A stretch of DNA of 64,000 nucleotides, from contig NC_133025.1 of the NCBI RefSeq assembly GCF_048771995.1, forward strand, positions 4,092,001 to 4,156,000, read 5' to 3'. Under the pieces are notes generated by a model that did no database searches, was not told the DNA's origin, and saw only the letters and a program-made list of their open reading frames with translations. This DNA comes from Taeniopygia guttata (Eukaryota > Chordata > Aves > Passeriformes > Estrildidae). Positions 35,673 through 50,101 of this stretch are shown here, piece after piece. Both the position numbers and the translations under genes were made by a program. Positions within the stretch are counted from its first letter, which is position 1. Each line of letters begins with the position of its first letter.

Positions 35673-38600
35673 CCCCTCATGCTCAGATGCGAGTGCTGTC
35701 TCCACTTGCCTTTCTCTGGCCATTTCCCAGCCGAGGTTTGAAGTTTCCAGGTTGATTTTGTGAGCATCCCTTCTTGCAGGAGCAGGGAGGGTGATCCCAC
35801 ACCTGGGGAAGAGCTGGTTTCCCACAGGTGACCCCTGCTTTTCTCTGCCCTATTGCAAGCACCAGCATCCTTTTCACTGGTTCTTGCTGGGGATTCATCA
35901 CTGAACCTCCCAAATCCCTTTCTCTTCCACTCTCTCCAATCCCTTTCTCTTCCACCAGCCTCTCATGGATTTTGTGCAAGAAGACAAGTGAGGAGTGGAA
36001 TAAAGATGAAAAAATATTTTGATTCTGGAATACATTTGAGAAGATAGTGAAGACTGGGAAAGAAGAGCAAATATTGCATACAGTGTTTCTTCAGAACAAT
36101 CCATGTTCTTGTCATTCACACTCTGAGAGGCCATGAGCTCAGCCTCTCCTCTTCCAGCAGATTTTCTGGAAAACATAGAAATCAAGCAGTTCCTATTTTC
36201 AGGCTTTGGGCTGGATGGGATTTCAAAACAGCAAGGGAACACTGTCAGAACTTCAAAATAAGACCAAAACCCCAACTAGATGCCAGGAGAGCATTGAAGC
36301 CCTGTTTATCCAGATGATTGTGGAAGTGGGTGATATTTTCAGCACAGTGGCACTTCAAATTTTCAACATACTTTTGAAAGGAAGATGTTCTGCAAACACC
36401 ATATCTGTGTTCTCTCCTTTTATTCTGCTCTGAATTAGGTTACACTGAGATGTCTCTGGCTGCAGCCTCTCTTCATCTAAAGCTGGTGGCATCATCCAGT
36501 TTAGGGACAGACACAGCCACAGTGGCTCTCACAACACTTCAGGTGTTTCTCCATCTCCTTTTAACACCAGATGCCTTTGTGCTTTATTTCCATTCAGACC
36601 TAAGAAGTTTTCCCAGAAGTTTTGGTTCCACTGTCTTCTCTGGAGCTTTTTCTTCCCTCTTCACCTTGATTTTCTCTTTTAGTTTCATTTAGAGAGTATT
36701 TCTGAAGCACTGATGATTCAATTGGCCCTGTATGGAGAGATGTGGAAGAAAGCCTTCTAAGAGTTTGTGATCTAAATTAGGTCTGTAGATGGTGTCCAAA
36801 GAGGTGGTTTAAAAAAAAAAAAAAAAAAAAGTAAAATAATAGTAATTAAAGCTGAGGAACAAAATTCCCTTGGAACTTTTCTAAGTGGCTGCCACAAGAA
36901 AGCTCTCAGATATGAATGAAAAGGTGCAGATTTATATCAGGTCTGAGCTGGAGATGACAATAACAGCTCCTATTGGCAGCAAAGACTGCATCTTGCTCAT
37001 TGCTGAGAAAACAAATTGGTTTAGTGGACATGAACCACAGTAATTGCTGAGACATTTCATTTTAATACTAGTTTTGAGAGCATCATTGGGAAAAAAGGAA
37101 GTGCTTTGAGAAATAGTGAATTGTGCCCAGTGTAGTATCCCAAGATGTAAAATGGATTTAAGCTCTGGCAGAAACCCACACGGAGATCAGCTCCAGTTCC
37201 AGACTCAGCGACACTCAGGGATGAATCTTCCACTGATCTAAAGCAACTCCATTAATTTCTGCTGTCCATGTTCCTTAGTGCTACATTTCCTGGCAACCAT
37301 GAGCCCTGATCTTGTATTTCAAGTTGTGAACAGAAGTTTAACATCTGAATTTTGTTGTTTCTTTTAACTAAAGCGTTTTTATGCAAGTAGCACTGATAAA
37401 AAAATTTACCTGAGTACCAAGTACCCAAGTTGTAATGAACATCCATCTGCTGTTGCCTCTGATGATCACTCCCAAATGACATAACTGCTCACATTCCAAA
37501 TTGTCCATAGCTGGACACATAAAAACTCTCCAACCCAGTGAAATTCAGACGCTCCCATTACTTTATATCAGATATTACCAGTTCCTGATCTGCAGGATAT
37601 GATTACTATGACAGAAAACTTTTCCCATTTTCCAGGCTGTTCCCTTCTGCAGGTTCAGGTTTTTGGAGGACACATGGAGATGTAAAAAGATCCCCTACAC
37701 AAGGAGGCACAAGCACACACACAAACTATGATGTTATACGGCATTAACAGTCCTATTTTTTCTCTTTTCGCCTGGCTTGGGAAGAGAAATGCTCTGGGGG
37801 ACATTATGGGATTTGTAGGTGGTTGTGTATTTGGTTATCCATTTCTGCCCCAAATGTAAGCGGGTGCCTAAAGGACTCAGAGCATCCCACAAGCTTAACA
37901 TGGTGCTGAGATGACATTTGTGTTCTTGAGTAAATGGCATTAGCCTTGCAGACAGAGCAAATGGGGGGATCTGAGACAACTTTTCTAAAATGTAGATAAA
38001 ATAGCGAAGTTGGTCTCTGGAGCTCTGTCTGTGATAAATATGAGAGTGGGCAGAAGTTCCTTGGTGGCAGCCAGGTTTCCTTTTAACCCAAAGAATGTGT
38101 TTATCTCACTTCTGGAGGTATTTGCCTGCTTTTGGGATGCTGCCACCAAGCTGCCCTGCACTGGAAAAGGGGCAGGGCTGTGCAGCTGACACTGGGGAAT
38201 TATTTGGGGCCGGTTAACAGCATCCAGCCTGAGCGAGCTAAAGGGTGAAGAGTGTCAAACAGGAGTTTGGTGTCAGAGAGGAGACACAGGACATCACCTG
38301 GGGCCACATCACAGTCAAGTGCAGTTCATGTTAGTTCCTCTGCCATGCTCATCTCCTGGGGCTGCTCCTGGGTTCACAGCAAAGCTTCTCTGCAGTTTCC
38401 CTTTCCTTTCAACAAAGTGTGGCCTTCAGCTTCCAAGTTTTCACCCTGCCTTATCACAATTCTACAGGAGGCAAAGACAGCATCAGGCCCTTATTTCATA
38501 ACAGCTCCTGGGCTACGGTTTTCACTTCTACCTTTGTCTTCTTTTTATCCATCAGCCCTAATTCAGAAAGAAGTTGGTCCCTGGGAGGTGGCATTAGGAC

Positions 38601-41600
38601 GCTGAAAGCCTTGTTCCACAGTGCCATCTCCTGGAAAACATATTCAGGCTGAATTTCTCTGCTACCTTTTGCTTTTCGATGTATCCAAGCTTTCAAGGCA
38701 GGTGTTTAAGGCATGATCTAAAGAAGAGATTAGCATAAGTGAAGTTAATCCAAAATTTAAATTCCCTCTTTATGCTTCACAGTAAAAGTCCTGCCTCTTG
38801 AATGCTGTGAACAGCAAAGGAATTGCTGGCTTGGGATTCATAAAATATTCACTGGGTTATGGTCTCACAGGCTCTGCACCTCTTGGCAGCAGCAGCCCTG
38901 TGTGCAGTGATTGCAGAGGCAACACATCCCCTGGGGAGGTAAAAGGCTCTTTGGTGCAGCCCTTCTCCTGCAGGAACTCAAGGAATACCTGGGAAAAGGG
39001 ATCAGCACCTCTCAAATGGGATGTCTCAGGGCCAGGCACCCCCACAGCCTCCAGCAGCAGCTCTCCTGCACACCCTGCCCCAGACACAAACACACCACCT
39101 CCATAGCCCAAGCACTTTATTTAACCAATTTTAATTTATTTTTATTGCCTGTTGATTAGAAATCGCTGCCTAGGGGTTGTGGCTATTCAGAGGGGCAATA
39201 ACTGGCTTTAATATTAACTGGAAAATCTGAGCCAGTACCTCATGCCTGCAGCTCAGGAATGCCCAGAAAGCGTGGTCCCTGTGCTAAACAATAGCTTTCC
39301 CACCTTAGCAGTAAATGAAAAGGAAGCACATGTTATACCAAATAAATCACAGCGCTGAGGTTCAATACTGAGGCTCACAGCTATGAGCCCTATTGATCGT
39401 GCCAGCACTACAGGAGAGATCCACTCTCCTATCAAAAACTTGCTCATTTCTACCATTTACTAACAGCTTCTTTATTTATTTCAAGCCTTTACAGGCTTTG
39501 CCTTGGCAGGAAAGCTCCTCCTGGTTTTTAGCCTTTATGAGCTGGTGTTGGGAAGGGAGGCTGGGGAAACTGAGGCAGGAGGAGCTGAACTCTCACACAC
39601 AGCTATGCAGACCCAGGGAAAGGCTGTGAAAATGGAAATGGATTTAGACCTCAGATGCAGCACTGTGGTTACAGCTTTCACTTAACAGGGGCGTTTCTGC
39701 CAAGTTCTGTGGTGTCAAACAAGTAAATTCTCCATTTCCCTCCTGCTTTATACAGGAATATCCATAATGGCAGAACAAGACCAAAATCTCTGACTGACAA
39801 GGATGACCAGGAGCTCATGTTTCATTAAAGTGCAAATTATGCACCACATCTGCATTTCTCATCATTGCTGCACGTGGAGTGAATTCTGTATCATAGTCTG
39901 CAAAATATTGAGCTGGTCTGGCTCTCTCAGTGCCTTCCTTGTATGGCGGGCTCAAAACCCAGCTCAGGCATTTCCGTGGTTTTGGTACCTAATAGGATTT
40001 AGGAGCTGCTCAGCTGTGGGCAGAAATGCCCTGGCACATTCCCACAACAGCCCAAAAGCCCATCTACAACACAATTTGTGCCCAAAATTTCTCTGGCAAA
40101 CATCTCACTGTGCAACAAAACCTAATCTTGCAATTACCCATTTGACCTTCTCCCTCCCCGCTCAGCACCGCCCCCAAATTCACAGCAAAGTATTAAAAGT
40201 CATATCAGTACTTTGAGGGATTTTTTTGGACAGTACTAAGAAGAAAATGATGCATTTAGAAGTGTCTCTCTGAAGCTGACTATGAAAAGGGCTTGTGGAT
40301 GGCTTTTGCTCTTTTAATGGCTCCTTCCGTATTAAGGAGGAAGATTAAGAACAAAATGCCACTAATTGCACATAAAGGCCTCAGCTTCCACAACAGAGCA
40401 ACAGTACATTGTATGCAGCTTAATCTCCATCTGCCCCTAAGAGCATAATTGATTTTTTATTTTAATTTGAAGAGGCTGACACTTCTACTTCTTCATTGCC
40501 AGGTTGCTAAGCACATTTAATAAGGATGCATACGAGTGGAGGAGTCTGCAGTATGCCATTAAAGGTAATAGGTAAGATATTTAAGGTCTTAATGAGCTCA
40601 GGACTGAGTATCTCAGTGCAGGGATCAGGAGGGGAGGTGTATAAATACTTTTCTTACCAGAACTTTGCTGAGCAAGACATGGCTGTCGGCTTGTAAGAAG
40701 GAAACAGGTTTTTTTTTTAATAAAGTTAATTTTCTGATCCCATTTCAGACCGTGCCCCCTTGGTAGTGCATGTTCTGCCTGCAGGTGACCCATAGTTTTA
40801 CCCAAGACTGACTAACCCCTGACAAGTGACAGCCTCTGTGCCTCAGTTTCCCCACCCCTAAAACGAAAAGAATAATGCCCTAGTTTTATAAACCTCTTGA
40901 AGAATTTGCTGCTGAAAAATGCCATATTCTGTACCTTATAAGTATCCTGTACTTTGGAAGCACTGTGTGGATGGGAGATTGAAATCTTAGCAAATTAAAA
41001 GCCAGGTCCATAAAAAGATTTAATAATTTTAATCCCTCTTGGATTTCCTATTGCAAATAATAAGTTTTAGGAATGTAGGAAAATTTTTAAAGAACTCAAA
41101 AAGCTGCAAGAAGCTTTGGGCATGACTCCAGGAGCATGTCAATCCTCATTTTTATTATGATATCGATACCCTTTTCTCCACTTTTGGACTCTCAGCAAGC
41201 CTGCCCAGGACATTTCTGGTTACCTTTAGGCACCCCCAGGCTGGTAGGAGCCTCAGGAAGATTTGGTCCTAGAGCAGCATCTGCTCTGTTTGAAATTCAA
41301 AATCCTGCGAAGAGACTCAGCTCCTGCGTCTGTCACAAACTTGCAGCCAAACCCCCCAAAAAAAATTCAAGCTTGGAAAAAAATTGTAAGTGCTGCCACA
41401 CGTAGAGAGGGTGAAAATCCTCAGCACCCATCCTGGCTGCTCAGAAATTCCTGTTAAGGGAATGAGATACAATTTCAGCTCCCAAACCCATGACTCTTAC
41501 CTGAGTATCCCATCAGTTAGAAGTGATTTGGGTTTTGGTGGATCCCAGTGGGCACAATAAAGGCTGTTCTCTTTCATAATTGACATACAGGAAGGATCCT

Positions 41601-43254
41601 AGGGAAAAAAACTTGTTTTTTTGGCTGTGTGCAGACACCCTCAGCAGAGCCCACAGTGCCAGGAGAAGAATGTGCCCTCGGGCACCAACTGTGTCATCTG
41701 AGTCAACCACTCTGATTTATGTGGTGGAACTGATCTGAAACCCAAAAACAGCATGGGGTGTGCTCAGCAAGAGCTGGTGGTATTTAATGAGACAGAGATT
41801 TTGTGCAATTCAACCTAATTACTGATTCCCTTTTGATTTTATAAACTGGCACTGCTTCAGGCCAGGATTTACAGTCTGGACAGGAGTCTTTTCCAGTGGG
41901 CATCTCCAAATATCTCCTAAATGCTGACATTCATGCCAGCCCCATTTTTCTGTGCGTTCAGTGGTAACATGAAAAAAAAACCCAACTTTCTCAGCTTGTT
42001 CCTGTCACACATTATAAACATTAACCATCTTTCAGGTTTTCTTTTGGATCAAACCAGGTTGTTCCCTGATGAATCCAGGGTGCATTCAGGGGTCACTTGG
42101 AGCATTTCCCTTTGTCCACAATGGGACTGAGGATGATTTTACCTTCCCGGCTCTCCAAGCCTCAACCTCAAGAACCCTCAGGAGATTCTGCCAGGTTCCA
42201 AAGGGAGGGATGCCAGTGCCACCCTCATGGGCTGTATTTTCAGTCTTTTTGCTCTGAAAATTACATTTTTTCTTGGGGATAAAGGGATGCCTCATTAATC
42301 CCAGAAGAGACCAAGGTGGACATGCCTTGGGAAGAGGCCAGCCATGAGCTGGATGGACAAGATTTGTCCAGGAGGTTGGAGATCTGCCCTTACAGCAAAC
42401 AACACTAGCAGGGTAGATACAGGTAACATTTCACTATCACTGGACAGGATTTTCAAGATCTTCAATGAGGAAGGTGTGCTTCCAACAGCTAAAACATTTT
42501 AACATGAAAAAATTCTTCTCCTTCCTTGCTTTTTGATCACCTCTCATTATACATGTGAGGTGTAAGTGTAAAAGCTTCTTGGCATGGTGTTGAGAAAATA
42601 ATATGTTTTAGTGCTCTGAAAAAAAATGGTTTTTTCTAAAGGAACACAACTCTTTACACGGGAAAAGCCACTTTTTTTTTTTTTCCTCAGTGCAAACAAC
42701 TGCTGCTTTCTTGCTCACACCTACAATTTCTTAATGTAAAATGAGAGAATGCTTTGCCCTGACAAATCTTCTTAGTCCTCATCTCAATGTCCTTTAAATT
42801 GCCTCCTTACAAACAAAAGGATGTTGCACAGTCCTGTCAAGAGGAAATGCTTGCTGACAGGCATTGGATTTAAAGTATTGTTTAGGTAAACAAATCATGA
42901 TTGCAGTCAATTAATTGATTATGTTACTGTCTGTGAAATATCCTATTTATCCAAGATCCACAAAGGCAACTCATTAGCTATTAGCATAAACAAAGAGTGA
43001 AAAGTAGGGGCAAAGGCAAAAGGGGACTTTGGAAGAGATACCAACAAGACAGGGCCGGGGAGAATGATTTGTGTTTGAAAAGCAAGGTCAGGGATGAAAG
43101 TTTTTGTGAAAATGCCTTCTAAAACTGGCTAGACAGTGTCCCTGTCTCATATTTGGAATACCTCAATGGATGTACCCAAGACTGCATTCTGAAATATGGA
43201 ACTGGGGGCTTTTCCCTGTGGAAATGTCAATATTTTGGGGATATTTCCATGCTC

Positions 43255-43398
43255 TATCCCTGGAAGGGTTCAAGGCCAGGTTGGATAGGGCTCTAAGCAA
43301 CCCAGTCTAGGGAAAAGCATCCCTGCCCATGGCAGGGGTTTGGAATGAGATGATCTTTGAGGTCCCTTCCGATCCAAACCATTCTGTGACTCTGTAAC
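43255..43398 (+). mobile_element. CR1 3' fragment
   Basis: CCCTGGAAGGGTTCAAGGCCAGGTTGGA, CATGGCAGGGGTTTGGAATGAG, and GATGATCTTTGAGGTCCCTTCC...CCATTCTGTGACTCTG form a CR1 3' end in plus orientation. Confidence 0.92.
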
Positions 43399-45937
43399 TT
43401 TTATGTTCCTCTATTCCTGTGCAATGACTTGTGCCAAACTCCATGGAAGGATGGGAGCAGTGAGAAATGTCCATGGAGGCTGACCCAGATCTGATCAAAG
43501 TCACAGCACAGGGCACAGCATTCATGTTCCTCCCCTGCTGAGTTACAACGGGTGTCCAGGTAGGAAAGGACTTGGATTTGCCTCGTGACAAGTTTAAAAA
43601 TGCATTTGATTTTCAGCTCAGCTTTTCAAAAACTGGGGCCAGTAGAAGCTTTTGGGACAGGGATGAGACCACGCTTCCTGGCAGAACAGGCTCCAAAGGC
43701 TTTTCTCCAGCTCTGCCATAGAATAAAGGCAGAAAACTCAGCATGCAAAGTCATTCAAAGGCATTTTCACAGCCTCAAAGGAGGCCAAGAAAACTCAGAC
43801 CCAATAGGAGAGGGTCAACATTTCCTTTGGACTGCTTGGAAAATCCTCCCTGTGTGTGCTCAGAGAGGTGGCCCTTGTGAGGAAAACTACTCAGTTACAG
43901 AGAAATATCCCAAAAATGATTAGTGCCAGCACTTGCAGGTCGGAGGCACAGAAAGGTGACTTCCCCATGTGACTGGTCACACTCCAAGGATCCATCACGA
44001 GGCCGTTCTGCCTCCCCATTTTTCATCTCACCAGGTAGTTTTAATGCTAATCTGCTTAACTGCCTTTTTATAGCTGGTAGCTGGAGGCTGGTTGAGTTAA
44101 GAAACCTTTACAGTTGTACAGACATTTACAGGGCTGCTTTAAGACACGGTATATATTATGTATGAAGCTTTATAACAACCATCCATATCAGAGCTGATGG
44201 AGAACATGAAAGCAATACAGCACTGCTCCTTCCTACAGCACTTTGTTACAGGTGACAAGAGATAGGAGATCCAAAGGCTCAGTAAAACTGAGAGCAGGAA
44301 ATTATTTTCCTCAGAGACTTCTAAAGGATTTAATGACAAATAAGACTTTTAGAGCCACAGTGAAACAAAGGGCTGCTTTAATTAAAAAGAAATCTGATCC
44401 CATGAAATGTTGAAGGTTGTATTCATCTGTCTGAGCTAGGAGATATTGAGATAAGTGCAGCTGAAGTATTAATCCCCTTTGTAATTGGGGGGAGAAATCA
44501 CTGCAGGGACCTGGAAAAGAAATTCATCTCCCTCCAGGGTAAATAGCAAATATTTTATCTATGCTTGAGACTTTCAAATTCCACGTTTGAGTATTAACTA
44601 TAATCTGTCTCAAAGCAAAACAGGTTTCCAGGCCCAAAGCAGCCTGTGAGACACCTTGGTCTGGACCTTTGGGTGAGAAGAGTCCCAGACCCAACCCAAA
44701 GCCAAGAGGAAACCCTGGTCCCACAGATTCCAGCAGGGAGCAGAGATTCCCCATAGGATAACTACTTGTATGAGAAGATTTTGCAGGTACTTGTGAGGTT
44801 TGCTCCACTGGATCTACACTGTTGTGAACTTCTTTGAATTAAACCCTGCATGAGTGTGGAAACTGGGAAGAGTTTTTCCTTCCAGAGTATGAATCAGAGT
44901 CTGCAAAACTGTATTAAATTCACTGTCACTGTAATCCTTCCCAAAGCAGACAGAAGTTTAAATCATCCTCCCCCCCATCCCAAAACAAAGCTCTCAGCTC
45001 CCATATGTATTTCAAGGCTATTATAAACAGAAAGTCTTGCCCCTCCTGGAGCTGAATCAGTTTTGCTTTCATGCCAAAGATAAGGACAAAAGATGAGTTT
45101 CATTCTTAGTGATTCTGGGCTTTTTCATTCTGGAGAGCTCGAGACCCAGCTCCTGTAAATAAAACCACTTTTCAGCACTAAATACTTCTCATTTACACCC
45201 ACAGAGCACCTGGGGCAGCTTTTCCAAGAAATCCATTTGGGTTCTCACTCTTCACCATGACAGAGCATACACAAATGTGTATAAAGGCTTTATAAGAAGT
45301 TCATGAGAAAGACACATGGTGTAATACTAAATGAAAATAGATGTAATGAAAGCTTGGAGAAAAAGCATTCACACACTGGTTACGAAGAGCTAATGTCCAC
45401 TTTAAGTGGTATCAAGAGCTGGAGCAATTGAAAGATAATAAGGAGAAAATGAGTAATGAATCAATTTTATTGTGTGCTGTTGAGCAGTCCTCTCTGAAGA
45501 GAGTGTGTTGATACTGCCTGATAAAATGGATGGATGGGAACTGACAGCAGCAGGGACAAGTACTCCCACACTTTCTGAAGAAATAAATGATTTCTGGAGT
45601 TATTTTTGCCTCAGCCAATAGGATCCCACTGAAAAAAAGAAAAAAAAGGGATGTTTTCTTGTGGAGATCAGTATAGACACAGCAATTGAACAGCACGATA
45701 TTTATGGAGAGGGAAAATTTCAGCTTTATTGGAGACACAAATTCACTTTGTGTTTTTCTTGAATGTGGCTGTGCTGGCTCCCCCAGGAAAAGGGACACCC
45801 ACCCAGATATCCCTGTGGGACTCATCTCTGCTGGCACACCTCTCTTTTAATGCATTATATAGAGCCTAAGTCACCACTTTCCCCTTCAGCTCTTTGGTTT
45901 GGTATGGGTTCCAAATTCACTCTTGCCTCCCTGGACT

Positions 45938-46262
45938 CACAGAATGGTTTGGGTTGGAAGGGACCTTAAAGACCATCTGGTTCCAATCCCTGCCAGTGGC
46001 TGGGACATTTTCCACTAGATCAGGTGTTACAATCTGCTGCAGGATGTGGGGATAACTCACCTTGGTTCTTGTTAATAGATCGAGGGGCAGGTTAGAGGGA
46101 AATGACACCACACACACCCAGGAACTCTCTTCCTCCCCCTTTGGGGTGCAAATCTGGCAGCAGCAAAGCAAAAAAGGGCAAATGTTGGAATCATCAACCC
46201 TAAACATTTCAGTGTCTCACCCCAGGCTGCTCAGAGCCCCATCCAGCCTGACCTTGACCCGA
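45938..46262 (-). mobile_element. CR1 3' fragment, split
   Basis: 45,938-46,028 matches the CR1 terminus (CACAGAATGGTTTGGGTTGG...CCACTAGATCAGG). A further CR1 block (CAGGCTGCTCAGAGCCCCATCCAGCCTGACCTTG) reappears at 46,219-46,262. The roughly 190 bp between is unlike CR1 and may be an insertion or replacement. Confidence 0.8.
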
Positions 46263-49200
46263 GCTGCAGACACACTTACCCAGAAACCACAAAGCTGCTG
46301 TACTACACTCCCTGTTGAAAACAGAGCAAAATGAGTCCACACAGGCATTTCTTCCTGCTGCAGCAAGATTGATTCCTGTAACAAGCTGATTTGGGTGTCT
46401 TCGCTCCAGTCTGAAGGGTGGAAATCTATTTGGCAACTGTTGTCTTACTGATTCCTACATTTCAATTGTTTTCATCCCTGTTTAATTCTTCATCAAAGCA
46501 CCATTTATGTTTAATTGTGGAAATCTGAATCAGTTCTGAATCTCACTGACTAATATTATTTCATCCATGTGTTAACTTGCAAACATCTGTGATGGCAAGC
46601 AGATGTCTCCTGGCCTTTGGAAATCCCTGGGCATCCAGGGGTTTGTATTTCAGTTGTAATATCCAGAAGTGAAGAGATGGGGAGGAAAAGAACATATGGC
46701 CTACATCAGCATCAAGCTAAGGGATCACCCATTAAAACAGCAGCCCTTGATTAAGGTGAGGCTGAACATAGCAAAAATACAGTAGAAGAAAGTAGAAACA
46801 TGGTTTTGTTTGAGTCTGAAAGAAGTATTGGATTTAAAATAATTTCTTATTGAATTGTACAGGCCTATTCCTCCCCTATTTCCTCCTTCCTTCCAAGGAG
46901 GAAAAGTCTCAGGCTTGGGAGCTCACTTAGAGCTATGCCAAAAACTAAGAACTCTGCAGAACTCATGTGAGTCACTTGGCAAAAATCTCCTTGAAAAAAT
47001 TAGCTTTTCAGCCTGTAGAGTTACTATTTTGGCACAATAAGTAAAATTTATTTTACTAGGCTAGTTAAAAGTCTTTTTTCAATTGCATGTACCTGAAGAA
47101 GGTAATTGTAAAACTGCACCCCTTCACTGTCAGGAAAACTTGTAAAGAGCAGTTCTGGTGTCAGACACAAACAGTGAGTGGGGGTTTGCACATCACTTTG
47201 CAAACCAATTTTCTAACCCTTTTTGTTATAAAAAGAACTTGTAGCTGTGCTATAGAATCATTCAGATTGGAAAGGTGTGTGTTGCCCATGCAGTTACAGA
47301 AAGCAAGAGCAGGGCTGCAGGGTGGAAGGGATTTGTAGGACCATCTCTAGCAGCTGCTGTCTTGCCCCTTCAAATATTTTTCTCTTCTCCTGCTAAAGAT
47401 GGAAATGCAGTAAAATATGACTCCTCTGGGATGCAGCTTCTATGGGCTACAGCTGCCAGGCATTTTGTACAGCTTTGCATCCACACAGTGCTGGGTTTCA
47501 GAGCCACAGAAAGCTTTGTCTGCGAGCTGTGCTCATGTGAGCACTGGGACTTCTCTGTAAATAACTTTAAGGATCCTTGCAGAAGCTAAATTCAGGCATG
47601 GGGTGAAGAGGCACGATTTTAGGGAGCCAATTTTGGCTGCAGGGCTACATCTCAAAGACCTCAAAAGCAACAAACCCAACTCCCTGCACTTACAGCCTCC
47701 CTTCCAGTGCTGAAGGAGGCTCTGAGTTCAGAAAGTGCACAGATCTATGCTGCAATAATTCTGCTTGAGAAGGAGTTGTACACTGTGGCATGAATCCAGT
47801 GTTTGGGAACCAAAATGTAAAAACACAGCTCTGGTAAATGAATTCTTTCAACTGAGATTGTTTTGTATCAGATGTCATCTAAGGGTGAGATTTACACCTC
47901 TGATCTAAGGCCAGCTGGAATCAGGAAAAAAAGATTCCTCTTGAGTTCATAAAATACAGGGCTGACCAAAGCAACCTCACCACTGTGCTTACAGCTTTGG
48001 AAAACCACTGGATATCGTAGTGAAAAAAAAATATATAATAACAGCTAAGTTATTATTTTAAATGAAATGCAGATTTTAGAGCCAAGTGTTTTAGTAAACA
48101 CCACCAGATCTGAGGCTACCCATCACAGGAAAAATGAGCAATCCTCCCCTTTCTTTGTGACTTTTTTTTGTGTTTTCTTTGTTACTTTTGTTCCTTGCTT
48201 AACTAGATGAAGTCACTAAGAAGGGATTAAACCTAAAATCAAGATTCCAGCAGGTCTTCAGGAAGAATTGGCTTAGCTGAGCAGATCTCTGTGCCTTCTG
48301 CAGTGCACACCCAATATTTGCACGTTGGATAATGAACTGAGGTGGGACTCTGACTGATTGCCTGGGCAGGATCCTAAGGATGCTAAGGCAGGTAATAAAC
48401 ATCTCCTTGCTTTAATTCCTCCTCCAATTTAGTATCCAACAGGATCATTATGGGCTTGTGAGTGCATGTTTCTCATCAGAGACCCTCTAGGTGATTAAAA
48501 ATCAATTTTTAAGACAGTTGGTGAGGTTTATTTAGCAATCTCTGGGAAGAAACACTCTAGGTAGCACAGAGGCAGATTTGACTGAGGTTTCTAGGCTGAA
48601 GACAATCTTCTTCCTGAACCTTGAGAAGGTTTGTTTGTTGCAATACTTGTTGCACCATTTCTAATCCAAACACTATTAACACCCCTTTTCTTCCACATCC
48701 AGGTGTTGTTTCTCATGGAAATCTATCCATGTGGAATTCAGCCAAGGTTGAGCTCTCTTCTGAAAGCTTTATTTGTAAGGATCCATCAGGCTCCTGACCT
48801 GTAGCTCTGCAGCTGATATTGCACAGTAAATATGAACTGGAGTCCTTGAGCAGGTTATTAGCTTAAGGTTAGGGAGCATGTGCTGGTTTGGGAACACCTC
48901 AGGAGAGGTAACTGAGGTCCCTTCCAGGATGACTTTTTGCAGCCTGAATGGAAATAATATCTCTGCTGCAGCTGTAAAAAATGCATTAAAGGGAGTAGAG
49001 GCGATGTCTCAGCTATAACATTTATAAAACATCAAGGATGGCTTGTGAAAGAACCTGTGGTTTTCAAGTGCTAATGGAGAAAGGCTTGGGAGCAGGGAAT
49101 ATTCACCAGGTCTTGGTAAATTAGCATTTTATTTCAAGGCTCTCAATGGGTGATAGAACTCAGGGGGAAATAACCAAGGTCCTCTCTGGTTTGTGCTACA

Positions 49201-49701
49201 TGAATGTTGTGAATATTTAACATTTCTCCAATAGGGAAGGTCACCATTTCCTAACTGATCTTTTTGCATGAAGAGTTACCCAGATTCCAACATCCAGAGC
49301 TGAAAGGATTCATCCAAACCCACGACTGTGCAGAGAAAAAAGATCCCTCTTTCCTGAGGCAACCTCAGGTCTGCCAGAGAGACAAAAGAGCTGTAAGGAA
49401 CAAAACCGTATTTGATTGGATTTTTTTTTTCTTTTTACCCTTTTTTTTTCATCCTGAGGAGGAGTCTGATCTTCCTGAACTGGAAGGATGTTGAGAGGAG
49501 TAAGATCTCCAAAAGCACAGGATTGGGACACTTCTGTCTGTCCAACAAACCACTGCAACACAAGGTTAGGCTGGAGAAAGAGGCTGGCAAAAGGGAGCAG
49601 GGCAGCCAAGAAAATGCAGTTCATGGGGAATTTAGGAGATCAGCTCACCAATTCTCCCACCTCAAGTAGGAATTACCCAGCTCTCCCTAAGAGAAGACTA
49701 T

Positions 49702-50089
49702 TGTAAATGCAGATGAACCCAATGGGAAGAAATGACGATGTCTGACTCAATTCAGAAGACTGAATGATTTCTTTATTATAACTATGCTAAAATACATTAA
49801 TATACTATATAAAAGGAAGATACTAAAACTACACACTACTTTCTCTGACTCTATCTCTAACACAACTCGTGACCCTCTCCAGAGCCCAGCCCGAGGTGGG
49901 TTGGATTGGCCATCAGGCTCAAACAATCCTCACCAGAATCCAACCAAGCAATCACCCCAGGTAAACAATTCTCCAAACACATTCCACATGGGAAAAACAA
50001 GGAGCAGAAATAGAAATTGTTTTCTCTTTCATTTATCTCTCTGCACGTCTATGAAAAATCCTGAGAGGGAGAGAAATGTACTTGCCACA
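49702..50089 (-). mobile_element. Solo LTR of an endogenous retrovirus, copy A
   Basis: This 388-bp element runs TG...CA and is flanked by perfect direct repeats GAAGACTAT at 49,693-49,701 and 50,090-50,098, which is strong evidence for a target-site duplication. It is closely similar, in reverse complement, to 53,465-53,926. No internal retroviral genes are seen between paired LTRs, so it is a solo LTR. On its minus (sense) strand the U3 ends near GGCCAATCCAACCCACC, and the polyadenylation signal region (TAATAAAGAAA) lies at about 49,770-49,780. The family resembles passerine ERVK-type LTRs; that assignment is from memory. Confidence 0.85.
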
Positions 50090-50101
50090 GAAGACTATTG
50101 C

